Positions 17,191-25,395 of a stretch of 64,000 nt of DNA are shown here, piece after piece. Both the position numbers and the translations under genes were made by a program. A model generated the notes under the pieces. It worked only from the letters and a program-made list of their open reading frames with translations, did not search any database and was not told where the DNA came from. The DNA lies in NCBI GenBank assembly GCA_017960605.1, contig JAGCYV010000001.1, positions 1-64,000 of the forward strand. The letters are read 5' to 3'. Source of the DNA: Bacteroidales bacterium. GTDB lineage: Bacteria; Bacteroidota; Bacteroidia; Bacteroidales; P3. Within the stretch, counting starts at the first letter, position 1. Each line of letters starts with the position of its first letter.

Positions 17191-17248
17191 ACCTAGTACT
17201 TTCTATATAGTCAATACTAGGTCAATACTAGGTCAATACTAGGTCATA
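17191..17248. repeat. 11-bp tandem repeat, unit TCAATACTAGG
   Basis: Three perfect consecutive copies plus degenerate flanks (GACCTAGTAC, TATATAGTCA). Nearly the same unit (TCACTACTAGG) is arrayed at 40262-40345, 23 kb away. Confidence 0.85.
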
Positions 17249-17344
17249 ACGGATTCAGGGCTTAGTATCAGGCTGTTATGGAGGTCCTGGTGGACTTTCG
17301 CGATTGTTTTTTGTCGAATGGCGCTTTATTTCGGGAAAAATGCG

Positions 17345-17352
17345 TAACTTTG
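17345..17352 (+). promoter_or_regulatory. Promoter -7 element for ftsE
   Basis: GCG-TAACTTTG-CAT with TTCGGGAAAAA (17330-17340) in the spacer, ending 4 bases before the -7 element. A longer in-frame ORF start at 17304 would include this promoter and is rejected. Confidence 0.7.
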
Positions 17353-17378
17353 CATCGCTTTTTGATGCTTGGTTTGAT

Positions 17379-18089
17379 ATGGAGAATACGGATATTACGC
17401 CTGCCGTAGAGGCGGTTGTGGAACTTGAAAATGTGGTGGTTAGCCACGGTGAGGAACCCTTGCTGAAGGATGTCTCGCTGCGGTTGATGCCGGGCGAATT
17501 TGTCTATCTGATAGGCAAAAGCGGTGCCGGCAAGACCTCTCTGCTGCGCTGTCTATATGCCGACCATCCTGTGGCTGAAGGGTCGGCACGGGTGTGCGGA
17601 ATGGATGTGGCGCACCTCAAACGGCGTCAGATTCCCGCCCTCCGTCGCCGGATGGGCATTGTCTTTCAGAATTTCCGCCTGCTCGACGACCGCAGCGTCT
17701 ATGCCAACCTCGACTTTGTGCTGCGCGCCACCGGCTGGAAGAAGGCCGCCGAGCGTCGCGAGCAGATAGAGAAGACATTGGCCGCCGTGGGTATCGCCGA
17801 CAAGGCCGACGCTTTCCCCCGTCGTCTGAGTGAGGGCGAGCAGCAGCGCGTGGGTATCGCTCGCGCCCTGATCAACAATCCGCAACTCATTCTGGCTGAT
17901 GAACCTACGGGCAACCTCGACCCCGTCACCTCGGCCGAAATCATGCAGCTTATGGTCGATGTGGGCAAGCGTACGGGTGCCGCCATGCTGGTCTCCACCC
18001 ACGACTTTATGATGATCGACCGCTTCCCGGCACGAGTCTTGCTCTGCGAAGGCGGCACGGTGGTCGATACCGAGGCGCCGAAACAATAA
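17379..18089 (+). CDS. ftsE: FtsE-like ABC transporter ATP-binding protein
   Basis: 236 aa from ATG 17379. Walker A IGKSGAGKTSLL, Q-loop VFQNFRLL, ABC signature RLSEGEQQRV and Walker B LILADEPTGNLDP are all intact, and VSTHD supplies the H-loop. The length and ...PTGNLDP signature fit the FtsE/LolD/MacB group, and the LLDDRSVYAN segment favours FtsE, which activates peptidoglycan hydrolases with FtsX during division. No ftsX gene is adjacent. The OmpA-domain gene follows 48 bases later. Confidence 0.82.
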   Translation: MENTDITPAVEAVVELENVVVSHGEEPLLKDVSLRLMPGEFVYLIGKSGAGKTSLLRCLYADHPVAEGSARVCGMDVAHLKRRQIPALRRRMGIVFQNFRLLDDRSVYANLDFVLRATGWKKAAERREQIEKTLAAVGIADKADAFPRRLSEGEQQRVGIARALINNPQLILADEPTGNLDPVTSAEIMQLMVDVGKRTGAAMLVSTHDFMMIDRFPARVLLCEGGTVVDTEAPKQ

Positions 18090-18137
18090 AATGCAAGAAA
18101 ACACGTTTTACAAGCACTCATATATAAACGAACAACC

Positions 18138-19070
18138 ATGAAAAAGATATTCAGCCTCCTTATTGTGGCACTCTTGCTAGGCACCGCTTTCGATGTGGCC
18201 GCACAGGCGAATCCCAAAAAGGGCAAAAAGTCTGTCTCGCCCTTCATCGAGGGCCGTCAGAAAGTGCGTCAGAGCGACTACGACTCGGTGTGGCAGTTTG
18301 CCAGCTTCAGCACCAAGGACGCCAAGGTGTATTACAGCCCTTACGACTATGCCAACTTCCTGAAGGAGACCAAGGCGCGTCGTCCGGATTGGGGTGACCT
18401 GAAGCCTGTGGTGAACTACCTGCAGAAGAGCTCGCGCGGCACAATGACGATGTGCGCCATCTATGCCGTCAATCCCGACATCGAGGACCTGAAGGAGCGA
18501 GAGGCATTGGCGCTGGAGGCCCGCAACGAGGCTAAAGCCTGTCTCGACGTTTTCGAGGCTTGGATGAAGGCGCAGGAGATGAGAAACAAGGTGCAGTTCC
18601 AGGTGGCCGAGGTGGATTATCGCTACTTCAAAGGCCCCTACTACTTCAACGAGAAGCGTTCGGAGCAGACAATCCACGTGGGCGTGCTGATGTATTTCGG
18701 CAGCAAGAAACGCCCCATCTTCATCGCCGACACCGCTACCCGCACCTTCGCCGACATTCGCTTTTTCCCCAACGACGCCACCATCGTCGAATCGTGGGAG
18801 AGCCACATCGACACGCTGGCCACCTATCTGAAAGACAATGAACGCAAGAGCGTGCTGCTCGTCGGACATAGCGACAACTCGGGCACCGAGGCCTACAACC
18901 GCGGCCTCTCCCGTCAGCGTGCCGTCGAGGTGAAGAAAGCCCTCACGATGCGCGGCATCGACGCCAACCGCATCGATGTGGAGGCCCGCGGCGATGAGGA
19001 ACCCATCGGCGACAACGACACCCGCGAGGGTCGCATCCAGAACAACCGCGTGAGCATCAAGATTCAGTGA
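18138..19070 (+). CDS. OmpA-family peptidoglycan-binding outer-membrane protein
   Basis: 310 aa. A signal peptide (MKKIFSLLIVALLLGTAFDVAAQ) and a ~180-aa N-terminal region of unknown fold are followed by a C-terminal OmpA domain from about residue 220. It carries VLLVGHSDNSGTEAYNRGLS and a final RIQNNRVSIKI, with the Asp and Arg that bind diaminopimelate. It probably tethers the outer membrane to peptidoglycan. Its stop overlaps the next gene's GTG as GTGA. Confidence 0.86.
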   Translation: MKKIFSLLIVALLLGTAFDVAAQANPKKGKKSVSPFIEGRQKVRQSDYDSVWQFASFSTKDAKVYYSPYDYANFLKETKARRPDWGDLKPVVNYLQKSSRGTMTMCAIYAVNPDIEDLKEREALALEARNEAKACLDVFEAWMKAQEMRNKVQFQVAEVDYRYFKGPYYFNEKRSEQTIHVGVLMYFGSKKRPIFIADTATRTFADIRFFPNDATIVESWESHIDTLATYLKDNERKSVLLVGHSDNSGTEAYNRGLSRQRAVEVKKALTMRGIDANRIDVEARGDEEPIGDNDTREGRIQNNRVSIKIQ

Positions 19071-19993
19071 CTTCTAAGGACACATGGAGGGAGATATGTG
19101 AGACGGAGGGACAATACGTCCCTCTGTTTCAGCAATATTGGTGGATGGAGACCGTATGCGCCGACAAACATTGGGACGTGCTCCTCGTCGAGGAGGACGG
19201 CCAAGTGAAAGGGGCGTTGCCATTCCTTTATGGTAAGAAATGGGGCTTGAAGTACATCCTTCAGCCGCAACTGACCCAGTTCAACGGCCCCTGGCTGAGT
19301 CCCGAACTGGATTTTGACGAGCGCGTGAAGGTGATGTCCGACTTGGTCGGGCAACTCGAAGGGTTGCATCTGGCACTCTACATGCAGTGCTTCCCGTCAG
19401 AAGAGACCAACTGGCTCCCTTTCTATTGGAAGGGCTATCGGCAGACGACACATTATACCTACCGCTTTGACCCCCTCCGGCCGGTGGTCGAATTGATGGA
19501 ACAGGCTCAGCCTCAACGCCGCAAGCGGATGGATCTGCTCCGCCGGGAGTGCCTTCTTGACCGTCAGGTTGGACCCAATGAGTTCTCCGCGTTCCACAAC
19601 GAATACTATCTTCGTAAGTCGGGCCACAACCTTCTCTCCCCCAACTTGGTGGAACGGGTATGCTCCACCGCCCTCGAACGCGGCAACGCCCTCCTCTATG
19701 GCTTACGCGACAGCCAAGGTAATCTGCAGGTGGCCGATTTCGTGGTTTTCGACAGCCGATGTGCCCATTCGTTGATGTCGGGTATGGCTCCCAACGCACC
19801 CCGCAATAGCACCACCCTCCTCTTTTGGCACCTCATTGACGACCTCTACGGCCGCACTGCTGCCTTCGACTTCGAAGGAAGCATGGACCCGGGCATCGAA
19901 CAGTTTTTCCGCTCTTTCGGAGCCACACAGACACCCTATCATTGTGTCTATCGTTCCCGTATCCCCTTCGGTAAGCGCATCCTTGGAATATGA
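19067..19993 (+). CDS. GNAT/FemAB-like acyltransferase family protein
   Basis: 308 aa. The two-lobed layout with LLVEEDGQVKGALPF near residue 40 and YYLRKSGHNLLSPNLVERV near residue 185 resembles the GNAT_acetyltransf_6/FemAB-like group found in Bacteroidota. FDFEGSMDPGIEQFFRSFGA near the C-terminus supports this. The substrate is unknown. The start is a GTG overlapping the upstream TGA; the nearest ATG is out of frame. The 3' end overlaps rlmH as ATGA. Confidence 0.72.
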   Translation: MTSKDTWREICETEGQYVPLFQQYWWMETVCADKHWDVLLVEEDGQVKGALPFLYGKKWGLKYILQPQLTQFNGPWLSPELDFDERVKVMSDLVGQLEGLHLALYMQCFPSEETNWLPFYWKGYRQTTHYTYRFDPLRPVVELMEQAQPQRRKRMDLLRRECLLDRQVGPNEFSAFHNEYYLRKSGHNLLSPNLVERVCSTALERGNALLYGLRDSQGNLQVADFVVFDSRCAHSLMSGMAPNAPRNSTTLLFWHLIDDLYGRTAAFDFEGSMDPGIEQFFRSFGATQTPYHCVYRSRIPFGKRILGI

Positions 19994-20463
19994 ATATCAA
20001 GCTGATAGTGGTATCCAAGACAGATATCCCCTATGTACAGGCGGGCATCGACGAGTACGTCGGGCGGTTGAAGCATTACTGCGACTTCGAGTTGGTGGTG
20101 ATGCCGGCATTGAAGAACGTCGGAAAGGCTTCTACGGAAGAGGTGAAGGAACGGGAGGGTGAATTAATCTTGAAGCAGATGGCGAAGGCCGACCAAGTGG
20201 TGCTGCTGGATGAGAAAGGAACGGAATACTCGTCGGTGGAGTTCTCGGAATATCTTCAGAAACAGATGAATGCAGGTGTCCGCACGTTGGCTTTCGTGGT
20301 GGGTGGAGCCTATGGCTTCTCACCGGCCGTTTATGCTGCTGCCAACCACAAAATCAGCCTCTCGCGGATGACGTTCAACCACCAGATGGTGCGTTTGTTC
20401 TTCGTGGAGCAACTCTATCGTGCCCACACTATTCTCCGCCACGAGAAATATCACAACGCTTAG
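19990..20463 (+). CDS. rlmH: 23S rRNA (pseudouridine-1915-N3)-methyltransferase
   Basis: 157 aa, the standard RlmH length. It is a SPOUT methyltransferase acting on 70S ribosomes. Hallmarks are the VVLLDEKGTEYSSVEFSEYL segment, the SAM-binding knot FVVGGAYGFS and the C-terminal LSRMTFNHQMVRLFFVEQLYRA. It starts in an ATGA overlap. Its TAG stop directly abuts the stop of the convergent gene, leaving no intergenic base. Confidence 0.97.
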   Translation: MNIKLIVVSKTDIPYVQAGIDEYVGRLKHYCDFELVVMPALKNVGKASTEEVKEREGELILKQMAKADQVVLLDEKGTEYSSVEFSEYLQKQMNAGVRTLAFVVGGAYGFSPAVYAAANHKISLSRMTFNHQMVRLFFVEQLYRAHTILRHEKYHNA

Positions 20464-20877
20464 TTACAGATTTTTGGGGACGAATTCGACGATGGCGTAT
20501 TGCTCATCGAAGCGTATGTCGCGCAGTTCGATGTGGTCGAAGAGGCTTCCGGCTTGCTGGTTCTTGCTCAGACAGAGCAGGATGCGGTTGTCGCTGAGGG
20601 GTTCGATGAGTTCGCCGCCGGGTCGGTTTTTGGCCATACTGATAGCCTGACGAATCATGAAGTCAATGCCCGCGCCGCCGTTGTAAGAGAGATAGATATC
20701 GCTGCCGACAATCTCATCGACCGTCAGATCGAGCCCGACGCTGGCACTCTTGAACAGCACATTGACGTCGTAGGAGAGGCGTATGGTGTGCGGACCGCCA
20801 TACATCACGGGCAGTGCACGTCCGGCTTTCTTCTCGATGAGGTCGCTGATTTCCTGATAGGTAAGTCTGATTTCCAT
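20464..20877 (-). CDS. Conserved hypothetical protein downstream of LytTR regulator
   Basis: 137 aa, soluble, with no signal peptide and no recognised domain. Features are an N-terminal helix (TYQEISDLIEKKAG) and a beta-rich remainder. It begins 13 bases after the LytTR gene and is probably co-transcribed with it. Its stop codon abuts the rlmH stop. Confidence 0.65.
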   Translation of the reverse strand: MEIRLTYQEISDLIEKKAGRALPVMYGGPHTIRLSYDVNVLFKSASVGLDLTVDEIVGSDIYLSYNGGAGIDFMIRQAISMAKNRPGGELIEPLSDNRILLCLSKNQQAGSLFDHIELRDIRFDEQYAIVEFVPKNL

Positions 20878-20889
20878 AGGGATATTAGG

Positions 20890-21786
20890 TTATTGTTGGT
20901 TTTCGTTGGTGATACGTTCCGCCACAAGGTCGGCATAGGTCTTGGTGACGGGGATGATCTTGCTGCTTCCGTTGAGTTCGAGTTGCAGGGCGTGTCCTTT
21001 GCGTTGCAGACGGCGCACATTTTCAATGTTCACCATATAGCCTCGGTGGCAGCGGATGAGGGGAGTGCCGGCGAGGGTTTGTTCTAGCTCTTTCAGCGTA
21101 TTGTGCAGGATGTAGGTGTCCTCGTGCTCCTCGTTCAGGTAGTGGATATTGGTGTAGTTGTCGGCGGCTTCGATGAAAAGGATGGCTTTGCATTCAACGC
21201 TGAAGACGAGGCGGTTGCCTTTGTTGTGGAAGTTGATGATGCGGTCGCCGCTGGTGGGGGAGGAGACGTGCTGGGTGGGTTGCAGTTGGTCGAGCTTATC
21301 TTGCAACCGAAGCACTTCGGTGTGCTCCTGACGGAGAAGAAAGAGTAGGTAGGAGATGATGTAAGGGAGTGATTCGACGGTGATTACCCCCAACAGGAGG
21401 TCGGCTGCCAGCGAGGTGAGCATCATCTCTCCTTTGCCACTGACCCTCCATAGTGTGAATGCCGATGCTGCGATGGTGACAATCAGCTCGACCATCACCC
21501 AAAGGATATAACCTGCGGGGCTGAAGGTGAGCCTCTTAGAGACCAAAAGCAAAAGGAAGCGACTGACGATGACGACCAGTAATCCGGCAGATACCGTTAA
21601 GGCCACTTGTAGCATCGGAACCATCGCCGAGTGACCCGACGTGTGGTTCAGGATGGAGACAGGTTGGCCGAATACGACGAGCAGGATGGCGAAGAAAAGG
21701 GTGAGTGCCAAAAAGTGAAAAATGGCTGTTTCCTGATTGAAAAAGAGTCCTTTTTTTGCCCAATTGGAGTTTTGTTGGCGAATCAT
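20890..21786 (-). CDS. Membrane-anchored LytTR-family transcriptional regulator
   Basis: 298 aa from the ATG at 21786; a TTG start 30 bases earlier is possible. Four hydrophobic helices occupy about residues 20-175, followed by a short coiled coil (LRLQDKLDQL). The C-terminal LytTR DNA-binding domain carries ILFIEAADNYTNIHYL, TLKELEQTL and IRCHRGYMVNIENVRR. It lacks a receiver domain, so signal input would come through the membrane part. It is divergent from the fab operon, with 188 bases between the two starts, and may control that operon or itself. Confidence 0.88.
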   Translation of the reverse strand: MIRQQNSNWAKKGLFFNQETAIFHFLALTLFFAILLVVFGQPVSILNHTSGHSAMVPMLQVALTVSAGLLVVIVSRFLLLLVSKRLTFSPAGYILWVMVELIVTIAASAFTLWRVSGKGEMMLTSLAADLLLGVITVESLPYIISYLLFLLRQEHTEVLRLQDKLDQLQPTQHVSSPTSGDRIINFHNKGNRLVFSVECKAILFIEAADNYTNIHYLNEEHEDTYILHNTLKELEQTLAGTPLIRCHRGYMVNIENVRRLQRKGHALQLELNGSSKIIPVTKTYADLVAERITNENQQ

Positions 21787-21801
21787 TCGGGTGTAGTTTG
21801 A

Positions 21802-21863
21802 GTTAATTTCACCCAAAATAACACCATTTTGCCCATATTATTGTATTGTCCACCCAAATTAAC
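21802..21863. promoter_or_regulatory. Possible LytTR operator: paired CACCCAAAWTAAC repeats
   Basis: CACCCAAAATAAC (21810-21822) and CACCCAAATTAAC (21851-21863) are direct repeats 41 bases apart, about four helical turns. An inverted half-copy GTTAATTT lies at 21802-21809. LytTR proteins bind direct repeats on one face of DNA, so this may be the binding site. Inference only. Confidence 0.35.
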
Positions 21864-21895
21864 TTTTGTATTTTATAAAGATGCTGTTTCTTTGC
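21864..21895 (+). promoter_or_regulatory. Promoter of the fab operon
   Basis: TTTTG (21864-21868) and TTTCTTTG (21888-21895, one mismatch to TAnnTTTG) are separated by the canonical 19 bases. The -33 box touches the right-hand CACCCAAATTAAC repeat. Confidence 0.5.
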
Positions 21896-21974
21896 ACTCC
21901 GATTTAATAAAAATTAAGATAATAACACGGGCAAAACTACAAGCACAACCGCCCCCAAAACGTTACTATTAATA

Positions 21975-22937
21975 ATGAAAATACTTGGAACTGGAAGTGC
22001 CGTACCTAAGTTCACTGTGACCAACGACATGCTTTCGGATTATGTCGAGACGAGTGACGAATGGATTACCACGCGCACAGGTATCAAAAGTAGGCAGATT
22101 ATCACCACCGAACGCTTCGAGGAGATGGCCGCCCTTGCCGGGCAGCGGGCCATCGATGCCGCGGGCTTGGTCCCCGAGGACATCGACTTCATCATCTGCC
22201 ACAATGTCTGCAATTGCTATGTCACTCCTTCGTTGGCAGCTCTGGTGCAGCATCATCTGGGCATCACCGGCCCCAACTGTCCCACGATGGACCTCAACTC
22301 GGCTTGTGCAGGATTCGTCTATGGGCTTGATATTTGCGACGCTTTTATCACGACGAGTCGCGCCAAACGTATCCTCTACATCTGTGCAGAGGAGGTGACC
22401 CGTATGGTGGATTGGACTCAGCGTGAGACTTGCGTGCTCTTCGGCGACGCCGCCGGCGCTATGGTGCTTGGAGAAGGCGACGGCTATCTGGCCAGCAAGC
22501 TCACCTCGACACCTATGCCGGACGTCATTTATTACCGTCTGCCTTGTGAGCCGACCCCCTTTGAGACCGGTGAGGGTATTGACACCCACATGGCTATGCA
22601 GCTTAAGGGACGCGAAGTGTTCCGTATGGCGGTCTCTTCGGCCCAACGCGATATCAAGGATGTGGTGGAGAAAGCAGGCCTCCGGCTGGAGGATATCGAC
22701 CACTACCTCCTCCATCAGGCCAACCAGCGCATCATCGACGCCATCAAGCAAAACTTCGACCTGCCGCCCGAACGCTTCCACTCCAATATTCATAAGCGCG
22801 GCAACACCTCCTCGGCCAGCATCCCTGTGCTGCTCGACGAGGAAATCCGCGAGGGACGCATCCATCGTGGCGAGTTGATGGTTTTCAACGGTTTTGGTGC
22901 CGGTTTCGTCACCAGTGCCGCTGTGGTCCGTTATTAA
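21975..22937 (+). CDS. fabH: 3-oxoacyl-[acyl-carrier-protein] synthase III family (KAS III)
   Basis: 320 aa. The family condenses an acyl-CoA starter with malonyl-ACP. The catalytic triad is visible as Cys in LNSACAGFVYG, His in LLHQANQRI and Asn in HKRGNTSSASIP. DEWITTRTGI and FGDAAGAMVLGEG are further signatures. It heads an operon with fabF (29 bases on), fabZ, fabG, a GT39 glycosyltransferase and a nitroreductase; no acyl carrier protein gene is present. Housekeeping and specialised lipid roles are both possible. Confidence 0.93.
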   Translation: MKILGTGSAVPKFTVTNDMLSDYVETSDEWITTRTGIKSRQIITTERFEEMAALAGQRAIDAAGLVPEDIDFIICHNVCNCYVTPSLAALVQHHLGITGPNCPTMDLNSACAGFVYGLDICDAFITTSRAKRILYICAEEVTRMVDWTQRETCVLFGDAAGAMVLGEGDGYLASKLTSTPMPDVIYYRLPCEPTPFETGEGIDTHMAMQLKGREVFRMAVSSAQRDIKDVVEKAGLRLEDIDHYLLHQANQRIIDAIKQNFDLPPERFHSNIHKRGNTSSASIPVLLDEEIREGRIHRGELMVFNGFGAGFVTSAAVVRY

Positions 22938-22966
22938 TTAATATGTAAATTATAAAAAGTAGAGAT

Positions 22967-24205
22967 ATGAACAAAGTAGTTATCACAGGCGTGGGTTGCA
23001 TCACCCCACTTGGAAACAATATTGAAGCGCTGTGGAACAGCGTGATTAACGGTGTCTGCGGTATCGATTTCATCCAGCAGATTGATCGCGAGAACCTGCC
23101 GGTGAAGATCGCCGCCGAGGTGAAGGACTTCAAACCCGAAGACTTCGGTATAGACAAGACTATGATCCGTCACAACGACCGTTTCGCCCTCTTCGCCCTT
23201 GCGGCTGCCGCCCAGGCGATGGCCGACAGCGGTTTGCGTGTGGGTGAGGACATCGACCCGCGCCGTTTCGGTACCGCCATCGGCAGCGGCATCGGCGGCA
23301 TCAAGACCTTTGAGCGTGAGCACGCCAGCAAGCTGCAATACGGCCTGCGTCGCATCTCGCCGCTCTTCATCCCCGAGATGATTTCGAATATCGCCGGTGG
23401 CAATGTCGCCATCACCTATAACGCACAAGGTCCCAATATCCCCGTGGTGACAGCCTGTGCCACAGGTACCCACAGCGTGGGCGAGGCTTATCGTCTCATC
23501 CACGAGGGTCGTGCCGATGCCGTCATCACGGGCGGCACCGAAGCCGCCATCTGCGAGATGGCTGTGGGTGGGTTCAACAATATGAAGGCCCTCACGCAGG
23601 CCGAAGACCCGATGGCCGCTTCGCTGCCGTTCGACGCCCGCCGCAAAGGCTTCGTCCTCGGCGAAGGATGCGGTATTATGGTGCTGGAAAACGAGACGTT
23701 GGCCAAGAAGCGTGGCGCCAAGATATACGCCGAAGTCTGTGGCTACGGCAACACCTGCGACGCTCACCACTACACCGCCCCGCATCCCGAATGTCGCGGA
23801 GGTGCCGAGTCGATGCGTCTGGCATTGGAAGAGGCCGGATTCAAGAGCGATGAACACCTGTATATCAACGCCCACGGTACTGGTACGCCCCTCAATGACA
23901 AGGGCGAGACCAAGGGTATCAAGGCCGCCCTCGGTGAGGACGGCGCCCGCAAGGCGATGATCAGCAGCACCAAGTCGATGCACGGCCACATGTTGGGTGC
24001 CACCGGTGCCGTGGAACTCATCATCAGTGCTTTGGTGCTGAAGAACGGCATCATCCCGCCGACCATCCACCTCGACTGCCCCGATCCCGAGTGCGACCTC
24101 GACTACACGCCGCACACCGCCCGTCAGTGGCAGGCCGACGTCGCCATCAGCAACACCTTCGGCTTCGGCGGAAACAACGCCACCGTCGCCCTTCGCAGAA
24201 TCTAA
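22967..24205 (+). CDS. fabF: 3-oxoacyl-[acyl-carrier-protein] synthase II (KAS II)
   Basis: 412 aa, the usual FabF length. It elongates acyl-ACP with malonyl-ACP. The active-site residues are Cys in VVTACATGTHS, His in YINAHGTGTPLND and His in STKSMHGHMLGATGA. The N-terminal VVITGVGCITPLG and C-terminal NTFGFGGNNATV match the family. All KAS II catalytic residues are intact, so this is not a chain-length factor. fabZ starts 13 bases after the stop. Confidence 0.95.
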   Translation: MNKVVITGVGCITPLGNNIEALWNSVINGVCGIDFIQQIDRENLPVKIAAEVKDFKPEDFGIDKTMIRHNDRFALFALAAAAQAMADSGLRVGEDIDPRRFGTAIGSGIGGIKTFEREHASKLQYGLRRISPLFIPEMISNIAGGNVAITYNAQGPNIPVVTACATGTHSVGEAYRLIHEGRADAVITGGTEAAICEMAVGGFNNMKALTQAEDPMAASLPFDARRKGFVLGEGCGIMVLENETLAKKRGAKIYAEVCGYGNTCDAHHYTAPHPECRGGAESMRLALEEAGFKSDEHLYINAHGTGTPLNDKGETKGIKAALGEDGARKAMISSTKSMHGHMLGATGAVELIISALVLKNGIIPPTIHLDCPDPECDLDYTPHTARQWQADVAISNTFGFGGNNATVALRRI

Positions 24206-24217
24206 ACAAATAAAACT

Positions 24218-24649
24218 ATGAACGTATTAGACCGCAACGAAATCAAGACCTTCCTGCCGCACCGCGAGCCAATGATGCTCATTGACGATGTGGTGATGGA
24301 AGGCGACACCGCCATCGCCCACTATCATGTGCGTGGCGACGAATTCTTCCTCCAAGGACACTTCCCCGGAAACCCTGTGGTGCCTGGCGTCATCCAGTGT
24401 GAGATTATGGCTCAGTCGAGCTGCATATTGGTGCGTGACGAACTCGTCGGCCGTACCCCGCTCTATAGCGGTATCAACAACGTGCGCTTCCGTCAGCCTG
24501 TCCGTCCGGGCGACACCATCGAAGTGCGTGCCCGCATCACCAACCGACGCGGCATGATTTTCTTCGTCGATGCCAAAGCCACCGTGAACGGCAAACCTTG
24601 CTGCCAAGGTGAATTAACATTTGCATTAATCGATAATCCCCAAGCATAA
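24218..24649 (+). CDS. fabZ: 3-hydroxyacyl-[acyl-carrier-protein] dehydratase
   Basis: 143 aa hot-dog fold. The FLPHREPMMLIDD start, the catalytic helix GHFPGNPVVPGVIQCEIMAQ (His and the downstream Glu) and NNVRFRQPVRPGD are FabZ hallmarks. In many Bacteroidota the housekeeping FabZ is fused to LpxC, so a stand-alone copy beside KAS genes may be a second, dedicated dehydratase. Its TAA stop overlaps the fabG ATG by one base. Confidence 0.92.
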   Translation: MNVLDRNEIKTFLPHREPMMLIDDVVMEGDTAIAHYHVRGDEFFLQGHFPGNPVVPGVIQCEIMAQSSCILVRDELVGRTPLYSGINNVRFRQPVRPGDTIEVRARITNRRGMIFFVDAKATVNGKPCCQGELTFALIDNPQA

Positions 24650-25395
24650 TGAAACTGTTAGAAAATAAGATAGCCCTTATCACCGGTGCCTCGCGCGGCA
24701 TCGGCAAGCGCACCGCCCAGCTCTTCGCCGAGCACGGTGCCACCGTGATTTTTACCGACCTTCAGGAGAACGACGCCAGCCGAGAGCTCCTTGCCGAGTT
24801 GCAGCAGCACAGCCCCAAGAGCATCTTCATCGCCAGCAACGCCGCCGACTACGACGAGACGATGGCTGTCGCCGATCGGGTGCAGAAGGAGTTCGGCCGC
24901 CTCGATGCCCTCGTCAACAACGCCGGCATCACTCGCGACAACCTGCTGCTCCGCATGCAACCCAAGGATTGGGACCTCGTGCTCGAGGTGAACCTCCGCT
25001 CGGTGTTCAACTTCTGCAAGGCCTTCGCTCCCATGATGCTCAAGCAGCGCAGCGGTTCCATCATCAACACCGCTTCGGTGGTGGGTGTGAACGGCAACGC
25101 CGGCCAGTGCAACTATTCCGCCTCCAAGGCCGGTATCATCGGCTTCTCCAAGAGTCTCGCCAAAGAGCTCGGTTCGCGCGGCATCCGTTGCAACGCCATC
25201 GCCCCCGGCCTCATCGAGTCGGCTATGACTCAGGCGATGCCCAAAGAGGCTCACGACAAATGGCTCAGCGAGATCCCGCTGCGTCGCGGCGGCACCGACC
25301 TCGACATCGCTCGCACCTCGCTCTTCCTTGCTTCCGACCTTAGCGAGTACATCACCGGACAGGTAATTTGTGTCGATGGTGGTGTGTCGCTCTGA
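24649..25395 (+). CDS. fabG: 3-oxoacyl-[acyl-carrier-protein] reductase
   Basis: 248 aa classical short-chain dehydrogenase. The nucleotide-binding motif is TGASRGIGKRTAQ and the structural motif is NNAG. The catalytic Ser is in INTASVVG and the catalytic Tyr/Lys in YSASKAG. APGLIESAMT and ITGQVICVDGG are FabG-type. It supplies the NADPH ketoreduction step of the cycle. The downstream glycosyltransferase frame begins inside its last 20 bases. Confidence 0.94.
   Translation: MKLLENKIALITGASRGIGKRTAQLFAEHGATVIFTDLQENDASRELLAELQQHSPKSIFIASNAADYDETMAVADRVQKEFGRLDALVNNAGITRDNLLLRMQPKDWDLVLEVNLRSVFNFCKAFAPMMLKQRSGSIINTASVVGVNGNAGQCNYSASKAGIIGFSKSLAKELGSRGIRCNAIAPGLIESAMTQAMPKEAHDKWLSEIPLRRGGTDLDIARTSLFLASDLSEYITGQVICVDGGVSL

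Larger units (their letters stand above)
17046..17378. other. Intergenic region between ECF operon and ftsE
   Basis: No gene is seen. It contains a CACTAAACACT-type word (17146-17171), an 11-bp tandem repeat (17191-17248) and the ftsE promoter (17345-17352). Confidence 0.7.
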